Shown here piece by piece: positions 28,584 to 37,124 of a stretch of 64,000 nucleotides of DNA (positions within the stretch are counted from its first letter, which is position 1; the number at the start of each line of letters is the position of its first letter). Under the pieces are notes generated by a model. That model saw only the letters and a program-made list of their open reading frames with translations, made no database searches and had not been told where the DNA came from. The DNA comes from Chloroflexota bacterium (GTDB lineage Bacteria; Chloroflexota; Anaerolineae; Aggregatilineales; Phototrophicaceae). The translations under genes and the position numbers were made by a program. The stretch covers positions 186,001 to 250,000 of the forward strand of contig JAPOWG010000011.1 of NCBI GenBank assembly GCA_026707745.1, in the 5' to 3' direction.

Positions 28584-29242
28584 CTAAAGTCAAAGTTTGC
28601 GGGATCCGATCTTACCAAAACGCGCTGATGGTCGCCGAAGCCGGCGCCGATCTGATCGGATTGAACTTCTATCCTGAATCACCTCGATTCATTGACAGGG
28701 AAGCCGCGGGCGATCTTGTAAAGCGGCTGCGCGCGAGGCTCGGCCGTCATTGTCCGGTTTTGGTTGGCGTTTTCGTCAATGAGTCGGCTGGCCGAGTGCG
28801 CGAGGCAGTCGCGTCGGTCGGCCTTGATTGCGCTCAGCTAAGCGGCGATGAATGCCCGGAAACACTGGAGGAATTGAACGGAATCGCCTTCAAGGGGATT
28901 CGTCCCAAGACCGCGGCAGATGCGCTTGCAGACGCCGATCGCTATGGTAATGCAATTTCCGCGGATGGGCGGATGCCGTCATTGTTGTTGGATGCTTTTA
29001 ATCCCAGGTTATATGGCGGCACCGGGGAAACAGCGGCCCTTGATGTGACGCTGGCGGTGCGGGATGCGGTGCCGCGGCTGATGCTGGCCGGTGGGTTGAA
29101 TCCAGAGAATGTTGCCGAGCGAGTGCGGGCGATTCGACCCTGGGGCGTGGACGTCGCCAGCGGCGTCGAAGCCGGGATACCTGGACTCAAGGACGAAGAC
29201 AAGGTTCGCGCCTTCATCACGCAAGTGAGGAAGGCCAAATGA
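28580..29242 (+). CDS. trpF: Phosphoribosylanthranilate isomerase
   Basis: 220 residues. TIM-barrel isomerase converting PRA to CdRP. KVKVCGIRSYQNALMVAEAGADLIGLNFYPESPRFI holds the catalytic Cys; VQLSG-like AQLSGDECPETLEEL, LLLDAFNPRLYGGTGETA with the general-acid Asp, and LAGGLNPENVAERV binding the phosphate are all in place. Slightly unusual: the first strand motif is V-C-G-I-R where most have V-C-G-I-T/K. Overlaps the Nudix gene by ATGA. Confidence 0.96.
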   Translation: MTKVKVCGIRSYQNALMVAEAGADLIGLNFYPESPRFIDREAAGDLVKRLRARLGRHCPVLVGVFVNESAGRVREAVASVGLDCAQLSGDECPETLEELNGIAFKGIRPKTAADALADADRYGNAISADGRMPSLLLDAFNPRLYGGTGETAALDVTLAVRDAVPRLMLAGGLNPENVAERVRAIRPWGVDVASGVEAGIPGLKDEDKVRAFITQVRKAK

Positions 29243-29865
29243 GCGAACAGTTCGACATTTATGACGAATCCTTGGTCCATATCGGCGTCAAATCGCGCGA
29301 GGCCGTGCATAGAGATGGCGACTGGCATCAGGTCTTTCATTGCTGGGTGATTGGGCGCGAGCTCGATGGCGGCGAATTCGTGATTTTGCAAATGCGAAAC
29401 GACGACAAGGATATGTACCCCGGCAAAGTAGATATAAGCGCGGCCGGGCACTTGGAGGCGGGTGAAAGCGTGGCCGACGGCGTACGAGAAATCGAAGAAG
29501 AGTTAGGCCTGCATGTCGATTTTGAAGATCTGGTTCCCTTGGGACGCAGGCTTGGTATCTCGCAATACCGTGAAAACTTGGACTGTCAAATCTGTCATGT
29601 TTTCTTTTACGAATGCAGTTGGTCCTTGGCGGACTACAACTATAGGGAAGACGAAGTCAAGGGATTACTGAAGTTACCGCTCAATGAGGGTATACGCTTG
29701 CTGGCGGGTGAAGTCGACAGTGTGATGGTCGAAGCAGTCGGCTTGGGGACGGATCGCGTAGCGATTGGCGCCGATGACTTCATACCGAGCGTCGATCATT
29801 ATGCCCTGAAGACGCTGATCCTGGCGAAGAGGTATTTTGTCGGAGAAAAGCATTTGTACATTTGA
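29239..29865 (+). CDS. Nudix hydrolase inserted in the trp operon (IPP isomerase-like subgroup)
   Basis: 208 residues. N-terminus [35 protein letters not shown], as in the YfcD/IPP isomerase-like Nudix group, then the Nudix box [21 protein letters not shown], which matches G-x5-E-x7-R-E-x2-E-E-x-G with the metal-binding Glu residues intact. Such enzymes hydrolyse nucleoside diphosphate derivatives or related compounds; the substrate is unknown. It overlaps trpF by ATGA and is followed by trpB after 16 bases, so it is made together with the Trp enzymes. Its position in a biosynthetic operon suggests clean-up of a damaged or side-product phosphate ester of the pathway, or simply hitch-hiking; neither is proven. 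Confidence 0.88.
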   Translation: MSEQFDIYDESLVHIGVKSREAVHRDGDWHQVFHCWVIGRELDGGEFVILQMRNDDKDMYPGKVDISAAGHLEAGESVADGVREIEEELGLHVDFEDLVPLGRRLGISQYRENLDCQICHVFFYECSWSLADYNYREDEVKGLLKLPLNEGIRLLAGEVDSVMVEAVGLGTDRVAIGADDFIPSVDHYALKTLILAKRYFVGEKHLYI

Positions 29866-29881
29866 CCGAGGATGCGCGAAA

Positions 29882-31105
29882 ATGACAGAACTTTATATAC
29901 GTACGGATCTGACTGACCTGCCGGATGCGCGCGGCTATTTCGGCGAATTTGGCGGACGCTTCGTGCCGGAAACGATCATTCCAGCGCTTGACGAACTGGA
30001 GGGCGCCTACGCCGATGCGATCGCTGACCCCTCGTTTCATGATGAGCTTGCTCACTTGCAGCGCACCTATACCGGGCGCCCGACGCCCGTCAGCTATGCG
30101 CGGCGCTTGAGCGAGCGGCTGGGCGGCGCGCAGATCTATCTCAAGCGCGAGGACCTCGCGCATACCGGCGCGCATAAGATCAACAACGCCCTGGGACAAG
30201 GCCTGCTGGCAAAACGCATGGGCAAAAGGCGTATCATAGCCGAGACTGGCGCCGGGCAACACGGCGTCGGCACAGCCACCGCCATGGCTTTGCTCGGTCT
30301 GGAATGTCATGTTTACATGGGCACGGTGGATATCAAGCGGCAGCGGCCCAACGTCTTCCGCATGAAATTGCTGGGCGCGGAAGTGATTCCCGTGACCAGC
30401 GGCAGCCGCACGCTCAAGGACGCCATCAACGAAGCCATGCGCGACTGGGTGACCAATGTAGAGACGACCTTCTATCTGCTGGGTTCGGCGCTGGGACCGC
30501 ATCCCTATCCGATGATGGTTCGCGACTTCCAGAGTGTCATAGGCGCCGAGGCGCGGGAGCAGGTTCAGGAGATGACGGGTCAACTGCCTGAGGCTTGCAT
30601 CGCTTGCGTCGGCGGCGGCAGCAATGCCATCGGCATGTTCCACGCCTTCCGCGACGACGAAGGCACGGAATTGATCGGCGTTGAAGCGGGCGGGCATGGC
30701 ATCGAAAGCCGGGAACATGCGGCACGCTTTGCCGATCTCGATATCAGCCGTCCCGGCATCTTGCACGGGACCCGCTCTTACGTGATGCAGGACGATGACG
30801 GGCAAATCATGGAAACGCACAGTATCTCCGCCGGTCTGGACTATCCCTCTGTCGGTCCGGAGCACGCCCACTTGCGGCAGATGGAACGGGCCTTCTACAC
30901 TATGGCAACTGATGAAGAGGCTTTAGAGGCCTTTCAGGTCTTGAGTGTAACAGAAGGCATCATTCCGGCTTTGGAAAGTTCGCATGCGCTTGCCGAAGCG
31001 ATCAAGCGCGCGCCGACTATGCCGCGAGACAGCGTTTTGCTGGTCAATCTTTCCGGGCGGGGCGACAAAGACCTTGATACGGTCATCGGCGTCCTGGGCA
31101 GTTGA
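29882..31105 (+). CDS. trpB: Tryptophan synthase beta chain
   Basis: 407 residues from ATG 29882, with GAGGATG about 8 bases upstream; the frame extends back into the Nudix gene but family alignment starts here. PLP enzyme that joins indole and serine. [16 protein letters not shown] lysine K99 in [43 protein letters not shown] (PLP phosphate) and [14 protein letters not shown] are all typical of TrpB1. Followed after 30 bases by trpA. Confidence 0.98.
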   Translation: MTELYIRTDLTDLPDARGYFGEFGGRFVPETIIPALDELEGAYADAIADPSFHDELAHLQRTYTGRPTPVSYARRLSERLGGAQIYLKREDLAHTGAHKINNALGQGLLAKRMGKRRIIAETGAGQHGVGTATAMALLGLECHVYMGTVDIKRQRPNVFRMKLLGAEVIPVTSGSRTLKDAINEAMRDWVTNVETTFYLLGSALGPHPYPMMVRDFQSVIGAEAREQVQEMTGQLPEACIACVGGGSNAIGMFHAFRDDEGTELIGVEAGGHGIESREHAARFADLDISRPGILHGTRSYVMQDDDGQIMETHSISAGLDYPSVGPEHAHLRQMERAFYTMATDEEALEAFQVLSVTEGIIPALESSHALAEAIKRAPTMPRDSVLLVNLSGRGDKDLDTVIGVLGS

Positions 31106-31135
31106 GCGATGCCGCGACGGGAGAAGACAACTGAC

Positions 31136-31939
31136 ATGACAAACATACGCGAAATTCACGGTCTGGCCGCGCTGGATCAGATGTTCGCCTCCGCGCGCGC
31201 TCAAGGACGCGCGGCATTTTTGCCTTATTTCCCCATCGGCTATCCGACCTATCAAGCGTCGCTGGACGCGGTCGAAGCCATGGTGGATGCAGGCGCCGAC
31301 GGCTTCGAAATCGGCATCCCCTTCAGCGATCCCATCGCCGATGGTCCTACCATTCAAGCGGCGACGCAGGTCGCGCTGGAAAACGGCACGACAGTGCGAC
31401 AATGCCTGGATGCTGTTCGGGCTTTGCGCGCGAAGGGCATTTCCCAGCCGATGCTGATGATGGGATACGCCAATCCCCTGGTGGCTTACGGCACCGATCG
31501 GTTTGTGCGCGATGCGCGGGCGGCGGGGGCTGACGGCTTGATCGTGCCGGATCTGCCGCCGGAGGAAGCGGGGATGTTCGCGCAGAGCTGCGCCCGTGAA
31601 GGGCTGGCGCTGGTTTTCTTTCTGGCGCCGACCAGCAATGACCGCCGCATAGAGATGGCCGCCAAACATGCGACCGGCTTCATCTATGTGGTCTCGTTGA
31701 CCGGGATCACCGGCGAGCGGGCGCAACTGCCGGTTTACTTGACCGATTTCATCGCGCGCTTGCGCTCGCGGACGGACAAGCCGCTGGTCTTGGGTTTCGG
31801 CATCAGCCGGCCCGAGCACGCGCGCCAGGTGAGCGACTTGATGGATGGTTTCATCGTCGGATCGGCGCTGGTGCGGGCCGGGGGCGAGGGCGTCGCCGCG
31901 GTGAGGGAGTTGGCGGGGTCGCTGCGAGGCGCGCTGTAG
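31136..31939 (+). CDS. trpA: Tryptophan synthase alpha chain
   Basis: 267 residues from ATG 31136 (GGGAGAAG 9 bases upstream); ATG 31109 in frame has no ribosome site. TIM barrel that splits indole-3-glycerol phosphate. FLPYFPIGYPTYQASLDAVEAMVDAGADGFEIGIPFSDPIADGPTIQAA contains the catalytic Glu and Asp; MLMMGYANPLVAYG, FIYVVSLTGITGER and LGFGISRPEHARQV form the phosphate site. Last gene of the trp operon; no clear terminator follows, but a palindromic repeat lies 70 bases downstream. Confidence 0.97.
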   Translation: MTNIREIHGLAALDQMFASARAQGRAAFLPYFPIGYPTYQASLDAVEAMVDAGADGFEIGIPFSDPIADGPTIQAATQVALENGTTVRQCLDAVRALRAKGISQPMLMMGYANPLVAYGTDRFVRDARAAGADGLIVPDLPPEEAGMFAQSCAREGLALVFFLAPTSNDRRIEMAAKHATGFIYVVSLTGITGERAQLPVYLTDFIARLRSRTDKPLVLGFGISRPEHARQVSDLMDGFIVGSALVRAGGEGVAAVRELAGSLRGAL

Positions 31940-32011
31940 TAGTGTATCCTCTACGATTGAAATGCGTTTAGCCAGTCCGCTTAGATCCTTAACCCATAAT
32001 ACGAACGATAT

Positions 32012-32083
32012 GGTAGGGGCGACTCGCTGAGTCGCCCGAAACCAAGACCTTGCGTTTGGGCGAGCCACCGGCTCGCCCCTACC
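32012..32083. repeat. Composite palindromic repeat (two units, inverted)
   Basis: GGTAGGGGCGA (32012-32022) is repeated inverted as TCGCCCCTACC (32073-32083). Inside are two perfect hairpins: GGGCGACTC-GCT-GAGTCGCCC (32017-32037) and GGGCGAGCC-ACC-GGCTCGCCC (32058-32078). A third unit of the same family is at 47367. The gap between trpA and the aro promoter holds nothing else recognisable. Confidence 0.8.
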
Positions 32084-32155
32084 GAGTTATCGCTTTTTGA
32101 GAGATAGGGCTTGGTGCGCCAAGAATCTGAAATGCACCTGTTTACTATCGGGATG

Positions 32156-32184
32156 TTGACAGCCATCAAATGACAGTGTAAGCT
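32156..32184 (+). promoter_or_regulatory. Promoter of the aro/tyr operon
   Basis: -35 TTGACA (32156-32161), 17-base spacer, -10 TAAGCT (32179-32184); start expected near 32191, leaving a leader of about 200 bases before aroH. Confidence 0.7.
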
Positions 32185-32218
32185 CTGGACCACATGGTGT
32201 TGAGGATGTCATAAACAC

Positions 32219-32305
32219 ATGCAACATTTACAGTTTGCCAGATTGCGTTATTATTATTTCCCAAACTGCATAGACCGGGTTGGGGTGTTTCGCGCTGGCA
32301 ACTGA
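32219..32305 (+). CDS. Leader peptide with Tyr-Tyr-Tyr-Phe run (attenuator of the aro/tyr operon)
   Basis: 28 codons from ATG 32219 to TGA 32303-32305. Codons 11-14 (32249-32260) are TAT TAT TAT TTC, that is Tyr-Tyr-Tyr-Phe, in the context LRYYYFPN; there is another Phe at codon 6 and codon 24. TGAGG (32201-32205) lies 13 bases before the start. The Tyr/Phe codons sit in the loop of a hairpin, CAGTTTG (32231-32237) with CAAACTG (32262-32268). An intrinsic terminator follows 29 bases after the stop and the first enzyme gene 24 bases after that. This is the order expected for ribosome-mediated attenuation: a ribosome halted for lack of charged tRNA-Tyr would let the operon be read. Confidence 0.75.
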   Translation: MQHLQFARLRYYYFPNCIDRVGVFRAGN

Positions 32306-32333
32306 AGATCAAGTCGATTAGGACAATACATCG

Positions 32334-32365
32334 AGGCGCAGAGTGGAATACTCAGCGCCTTTTTT
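32334..32365 (+). terminator. Attenuator terminator of the aro/tyr operon
   Basis: AGGCGC (32334-32339) pairs with GCGCCT (32355-32360), an A-A mismatch, then GAGT (32341-32344) with ACTC (32350-32353), loop GGAAT, and T-run 32360-32365. A competing pairing is possible between GCGCT (32292-32296) at the end of the leader peptide and GGCGC (32335-32339), a candidate antiterminator. Confidence 0.85.
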
Positions 32366-32389
32366 GTTGATTGAGGAGCGTTCAAATTG

Positions 32390-32782
32390 ATGATGAGAGG
32401 GGTACGGGGCGCCACCACGGTGGCATCCAACTCAAACGATGCGATTCTGGCGGCGACTCAGGAACTGTTGGGCATCATGATCGAGCGCAACGGCATCGTC
32501 GAAGATGATGTGGCGAGCATCCTGTTCACCGTCACGCCGGAGCTCGACGATACCTATCCCGCCAGAGCGGCGCGCATGATGGGCTGGACGCGCACGGCCC
32601 TAATGGGCTTTCAGGAAGCGGATGTTCAGCATGGTCTGCCCATGTGTATTCGCGTGCTGATTCACTGGAATACTGACAAGACCATTGATGAAATCAAACA
32701 TGTTTTCCTGCGTGATGCTGTGCAGTTGCGTCCCGACCTGGCGGATGATTATAAAGCGCACGAAGCTGGGGAATCGTCATGA
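32390..32782 (+). CDS. aroH: Chorismate mutase, AroH type
   Basis: 130 residues from ATG 32390; TTG 32387 and ATG 32393 are close alternatives, with GAGGAG at 32373-32378. Monofunctional chorismate mutase like the B. subtilis trimer: MMRGVRGATTVASNSNDAI, TPELDDTYPARAARMMGWTRTALMGFQEADVQHGLPMCIRVLIHWNT. The catalytic Arg and Glu residues of the B. subtilis enzyme are matched by R in RGVRGATT and by E/R in the EADV...CIRV segment. Converts chorismate to prephenate. Overlaps tyrA by ATGA. Confidence 0.93.
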   Translation: MMRGVRGATTVASNSNDAILAATQELLGIMIERNGIVEDDVASILFTVTPELDDTYPARAARMMGWTRTALMGFQEADVQHGLPMCIRVLIHWNTDKTIDEIKHVFLRDAVQLRPDLADDYKAHEAGESS

Positions 32783-33666
32783 TCGGGGCAAGTTTTCGGG
32801 CGCGTCATCTGTCGATAGTCGGCCTGGGGCTGATGGGGGGATCGCTCGCTCTCTCGCTGCGTGATCACGCCGATCATATCACCGGCATCGACTCTTGCGA
32901 GGCGACGCGTGCCTACGGGCTGCAGGGGGGATTCGTCGACTGCGCCACGGGTGATCTGTTTGAAGGTGTCAATCACGCGGACGTTGTCATACTTGCCGCG
33001 CCGGTGCGGGTCATCGTCGAAATGCTGAAGATGCGCATCGGCTCCTATTTGCGCTCGAACACCCTGGTCGTCGATATTGGCAGCACCAAGCAGGATATTG
33101 TCGATGCCATGGCAAACCTGCCCGTCGGCGTCAACGCAATGGGCGGGCATCCCATGACCGGCAAGGAAAACGGGGGCATCGAAGAATCCGATCGCGCCCT
33201 GTATGCGAATCGCCCCTTTGTGCTCTGCCCGTCCCGCCGCACCACGCCGGCGGCGCGGCTGCGGGCCATATCGCTGGTGGAAACGCTGGGCGCTGTGCCT
33301 ATCGAAATGGAAGCGGAAAGGCACGATCAGATCGTGGCGGGCATCAGCCACTTGCCTTATCTCTTGAGCGCAACCTTGGTGGCGACGGTCGCCAATCAAG
33401 CGGAGGATGACAGCGCCTACTGGGAACTGGCGGCGGGGGGATTTCGCGATACCAGCCGCCTGGCAGCCAGCGATGTGACGATGATGGGGGATATCTTGAG
33501 TACCAATACCAAGGCTGTCGCCACATTGCTGGCGCAGTTTCGCATGCAGCTGGCCATGCTGGAGACGATGTTAATCGGCGGCGACGAGGGGCGCTTGAGC
33601 CAGTCCTTGCAACCGATCAGGCGCGCGCGAAAGGAATGGGCGGACAACTATGAAAAAGGACGATAA
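32779..33666 (+). CDS. tyrA: Prephenate dehydrogenase
   Basis: 295 residues. NAD(P)-dependent oxidation of prephenate to hydroxyphenylpyruvate. Rossmann motif IVGLGLMGGSLALSLRDH at residues about 12-29; VVDIGSTKQDIVDAM and GGHPMTGKENGGIEESDRALYANRPFVLCP are the conserved substrate region with the His-Pro-Met motif; the C-terminal helical domain has ISHLPYLLSATLVATV. No ACT domain at the C-terminus, so no visible feedback domain; this makes transcript-level control by tyrosine more relevant. Overlaps aroA by 17 bases. Confidence 0.93.
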   Translation: MIGASFRARHLSIVGLGLMGGSLALSLRDHADHITGIDSCEATRAYGLQGGFVDCATGDLFEGVNHADVVILAAPVRVIVEMLKMRIGSYLRSNTLVVDIGSTKQDIVDAMANLPVGVNAMGGHPMTGKENGGIEESDRALYANRPFVLCPSRRTTPAARLRAISLVETLGAVPIEMEAERHDQIVAGISHLPYLLSATLVATVANQAEDDSAYWELAAGGFRDTSRLAASDVTMMGDILSTNTKAVATLLAQFRMQLAMLETMLIGGDEGRLSQSLQPIRRARKEWADNYEKGR

Positions 33667-34966
33667 ACATAGCCAGTTGCTGGTGTCTGCCGGAGGCAAG
33701 CTGCTTGGCAGCACGACGATACCGGGCGATAAATCGCTCTCGCACCGCGCAGCCATGTTGGGGGCGATTGCCGCGGGCAGTTCACATATTCGCAATTGGC
33801 TGGCGGCTGGCGATACGGCAGCGACGCTGGGCGCGATGCGTGACTTGGGGGCGAAGATCGAGCGCCACGACGCCAATACCTTGACCATTCACGGTGGAGA
33901 ACTACGCGAGGCGGATCAAGCGCTTGATTTGAAGAACGCCGGGACCGGCATTCGCTTGCTGGCAGGCATTATGGTGGGGCAGCCTTTTCCCAGCGTATTG
34001 GACGGAAGCGAGCAATTGCGACGGCGACCGATGAAGCGTATCACAAGTCCGTTGCAAAGCATGGGCGCGCAAATCAGCTCGACGGATGGATGCTGCCCGC
34101 TGAGGATTCAGCGCTCTGAATTGCGCGGCGTCACCTGCGAATTGCCTGTGGCCAGCGCTCAAGTGAAGAGCGCAATCCTGCTGGCGGCGCTCTTTGCCGA
34201 TGGCCCGACCACGGTGATTCAGCCGGGACCAACGCGCGATCATACGGAACGCATGCTGGGTTCCATGGGCGTTAGAATTGACTTCGATGACGAGAATCAT
34301 AACAAGATGACACTACATCCGCCGGAAGAGCTTACGCCGCTCGACATGACAATTCCGGGCGATTTTTCCTCGGCGGCCTTTCTTTTGGTGGCGGGATTGT
34401 TGACGCCGGACAGCGATTTGACAGTCACAGGCGTCAATTTGAATCCGACGCGAACCGGTCTGCTGGATGTTTTGGAAGCGATGGATGCTGACATTAGCAC
34501 TGACTACCGTACTATCGAATCTGGCGAAATGATCGGCGAGATCAGGGTCCGGACAAGCGAATTGAAGGGCATTGAGATCGACGGAGAAACGGTTGTAAGA
34601 ATGATCGACGAATTCCCGATCTTGATGGTCGCCGCATTGCGCGCCGAAGGCGAGACGATTGTGCGGGATGCGCGCGAACTGCGCGTGAAGGAGACAGATC
34701 GCATAGCGGTTATGGCGAGCGAATTGCGCAAAATGGGCGCGGAAATCGAAGAGCGTGAGGACGGATTCCGGATCCTTGGACGACAACAATTGTCGGGCGC
34801 CGATGTGGATGGACACGACGATCATCGCATCGCGATGAGCATGACGATCGCGGGAACAATTGCTTCCGGTGAAACGCTCGTCACTGATGCGGCTTGCGTG
34901 GCGGATTCCTTCCCCGGTTTCGCGAAGACCTTGATCGACCGTGGCGCTCATATCGAGCCGGCATAA
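33650..34966 (+). CDS. aroA: 3-phosphoshikimate 1-carboxyvinyltransferase (EPSP synthase)
   Basis: 438 residues, two-domain EPSP synthase that joins shikimate-3-phosphate and phosphoenolpyruvate. GDKSLSHRAAMLGAIAAG is the first conserved block (Lys binding both substrates), LKNAGTGIRLLAG is the PEP loop, DGSEQLRRRPMKRI, LPVASAQVKSAILLAAL, and RELRVKETDRIAVMASELRKMGA follow, with HDDHRIAMSM near the end. The PEP loop N-A-G-T-G-I-R-L differs from the E. coli N-A-G-T-A-M-R-P form. Its start lies inside tyrA. Confidence 0.97.
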   Translation: MKKDDKHSQLLVSAGGKLLGSTTIPGDKSLSHRAAMLGAIAAGSSHIRNWLAAGDTAATLGAMRDLGAKIERHDANTLTIHGGELREADQALDLKNAGTGIRLLAGIMVGQPFPSVLDGSEQLRRRPMKRITSPLQSMGAQISSTDGCCPLRIQRSELRGVTCELPVASAQVKSAILLAALFADGPTTVIQPGPTRDHTERMLGSMGVRIDFDDENHNKMTLHPPEELTPLDMTIPGDFSSAAFLLVAGLLTPDSDLTVTGVNLNPTRTGLLDVLEAMDADISTDYRTIESGEMIGEIRVRTSELKGIEIDGETVVRMIDEFPILMVAALRAEGETIVRDARELRVKETDRIAVMASELRKMGAEIEEREDGFRILGRQQLSGADVDGHDDHRIAMSMTIAGTIASGETLVTDAACVADSFPGFAKTLIDRGAHIEPA

Positions 34967-35003
34967 GATCGTTGATAGAACTAGCGGCGGCGGAGAAGAA
35001 GTC

Positions 35004-35846
35004 ATGAGGAAAAACCGAGTTGGACTCATCGGCTTTCCGGTTGAGCACAGCTTGAGCCCGGTCATGCATAACGCGGCCTTCGAAGCGCTGGGCATGTCGG
35101 ACTGGTTCTACGATGCCATGTCGATACCGCCCGATATCTTGCGCTATGGGGTGCAGGAACCAAAAAATCATGGCTACATCGGCATCAATGTGACGGTGCC
35201 ACACAAGGAAGCCATGATGGAACTGGTGCGCCCGGATAAAATCGCGCGGGCGATCGGCGCGGTCAATACGGTTGACTTCAGGAACAATAGCGGTACGAAT
35301 ACCGATGCCGATGGCATCGTCGACGATTTGCGGGCGAACGGCGTCCCGATCGCGAACCAGCGAGTTTTGGTATTGGGAGCGGGAGGCGCGGCGCGGGCGG
35401 TGGTCTATGGCTTGGCGCGGGCGGGCGCTAAAGTGGCGATTGTCAATCGTACCAAGTCGAGAGCCGAACGCTTGGTCGCGGATCTTGGAAGCGCGGCTGG
35501 CATCGACGGTATCGCAGTGATGACGCTGGATGAAGCCGCGGATTGGAGCATGTCGCTTATCATCAACTGTACCTCCGTCGGCTTGCATCCCCATGTCAAT
35601 CAGTCGCCCTGGATTTACGGCGTGCCTTTCCCGGATGGAGTGACGGTTTATGACACAGTTTACCGCCCGGCGAACACGGCGCTGATGCAGCAATGCATCG
35701 CTCGCGGCGGCCGTGCAATTGGCGGCTTGGGCATGCTGGTGCGGCAAGGCGCGCTTTCATTCGAGATCTGGACGGGCGTCGCGCCGCCGGTTGATGTGAT
35801 GGCTCGCGCGGCGCAGGCGGCTCTTGAACGAACGAATAAAGTTTAG
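35004..35846 (+). CDS. aroE: Shikimate dehydrogenase
   Basis: 280 residues from ATG 35004 (GGAG 9 bases upstream); the frame extends back to 34941 into aroA. Reduces 3-dehydroshikimate with NADPH. VGLIGFPVEHSLSPVMHNAAFEALGM is the substrate domain, GINVTVPHKEAMM holds the catalytic Lys, NTDADGIVDDL the catalytic Asp, VLVLGAGGAARAVVYGLARAGAKVAIVNRTKSRAERL is the NADP site with N-R-T, and VYDTVYRPANTALMQQC is conserved. 99 bases to aroC. Confidence 0.96.
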   Translation: MRKNRVGLIGFPVEHSLSPVMHNAAFEALGMSDWFYDAMSIPPDILRYGVQEPKNHGYIGINVTVPHKEAMMELVRPDKIARAIGAVNTVDFRNNSGTNTDADGIVDDLRANGVPIANQRVLVLGAGGAARAVVYGLARAGAKVAIVNRTKSRAERLVADLGSAAGIDGIAVMTLDEAADWSMSLIINCTSVGLHPHVNQSPWIYGVPFPDGVTVYDTVYRPANTALMQQCIARGGRAIGGLGMLVRQGALSFEIWTGVAPPVDVMARAAQAALERTNKV

Positions 35847-35945
35847 CTGGCAGGCATAGACCCGGTGGCGCCAATGACAAGTGCTGATAAAGGCGGATTA
35901 ACGGTTAGAGACGGAATTCAGATCGAGGTCAAGGACTAAAGCGAT

Positions 35946-37124
35946 ATGCCAATTCGATTTTTCACCGCGGGCGAAAGCCACGGCCCGGGCTTGACCGCCA
36001 TTCTGGAGGGCATGCCTGCCGGTTTACCGCTCTCTGCCGAAGATATCAACAGAGATTTGCGCCGGCGTCAGAAGGGCTACGGTTCCGGCGGGCGCATGCA
36101 GATCGAAAAGGACAAGATCGTCATCACTTCAGGCGTAATGAACGGCATGACGACGGGCGCCCCCATCGCGCTGCACGTTCAGAATCGCGATTTCAAAAGC
36201 TGGAAGGAACGCGATATCACGCCGATCACCACGCCGCGCCCGGGACATGCGGATTTGACCGGGGCCCTCAAATATGGTTATCGCGAATTGCGGCTGTCGC
36301 TGGAACGGGCCAGCGCCCGGGAAACGACGATGCGCGTGGCCATCGGCGGGATTTGCAAGCGCTTCCTGGACGAGTTCGGCATCAAGATTGACGGATACGT
36401 GGTTCAATTGGGAGATGTCAAGGCGGATCTGGCTTCCATGCCCTTGGAGGAGAGGATCGCTCGCAACGAGGACAACGATGTGCGTTGTCCTGATGCGGCC
36501 GCCGCCGAACGCATGCACGCGGCAATCCGGCAGGTCAAAATAGACAAGGATACGCTGGGCGGCGTCTTTGAAGTTGTCGCCCGTGGACTGCCGCCGGGAT
36601 TGGGATCGCATGTCCATTATGACCGAAAATTGGACGGCAAACTGGTGGCGGCGATGGTCAGCATACAAGCGATGAAGGGGGCGGAAATCGGCAGCGCTTT
36701 CGAGAACGCCGGCAAGCGCGGCTCGCAGGTGCACGACGAAATCACCGTTGATGCCGACGGCAATTTGTCACGCAAGACGAACCGCGCCGGCGGCTTGGAA
36801 GGCGGGATTTCCACCGGCCAGCCGATCGTGGTGCGCGTGGCGATGAAGCCGATATCCACAATGCTGCGCGGCGCTGGTTCTGTTGATCTGGCCAGCGGCG
36901 AACCCAATATGACGGTTTACGAACGCAGCGACTTCTGCGCCTTGCCACGGGCCGTGCCCGTAGGCGAGGCCATGATGGCAATTGTGTTGACCGAGGCGCT
37001 GCTGGAAAAACTGGGCGGGGACAGCATTGAAGAAATGAAGCCGCGCTTCGCCGCTTTGCGCCGCAACCGGGTGGGCGACCTGCCGATGGACAATATCGAG
37101 TGGCGCTTTGGATATGACGTATGA
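35946..37124 (+). CDS. aroC: Chorismate synthase
   Basis: 392 residues. FMN-dependent last step of the shikimate pathway. RFFTAGESHGPGLTAILEGMPAGLPL, RRRQKGYGSGGRMQIEKDK, GHADLTGALKYGYRELRLSLERASARETTMRVAIG, and AGGLEGGISTGQPIVVRVAMKPIST are textbook signatures, including the His residues near the flavin. SD AAGGA lies 11 bases before ATG 35946. Its stop overlaps the start of aroKB by ATGA. Confidence 0.98.
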   Translation: MPIRFFTAGESHGPGLTAILEGMPAGLPLSAEDINRDLRRRQKGYGSGGRMQIEKDKIVITSGVMNGMTTGAPIALHVQNRDFKSWKERDITPITTPRPGHADLTGALKYGYRELRLSLERASARETTMRVAIGGICKRFLDEFGIKIDGYVVQLGDVKADLASMPLEERIARNEDNDVRCPDAAAAERMHAAIRQVKIDKDTLGGVFEVVARGLPPGLGSHVHYDRKLDGKLVAAMVSIQAMKGAEIGSAFENAGKRGSQVHDEITVDADGNLSRKTNRAGGLEGGISTGQPIVVRVAMKPISTMLRGAGSVDLASGEPNMTVYERSDFCALPRAVPVGEAMMAIVLTEALLEKLGGDSIEEMKPRFAALRRNRVGDLPMDNIEWRFGYDV

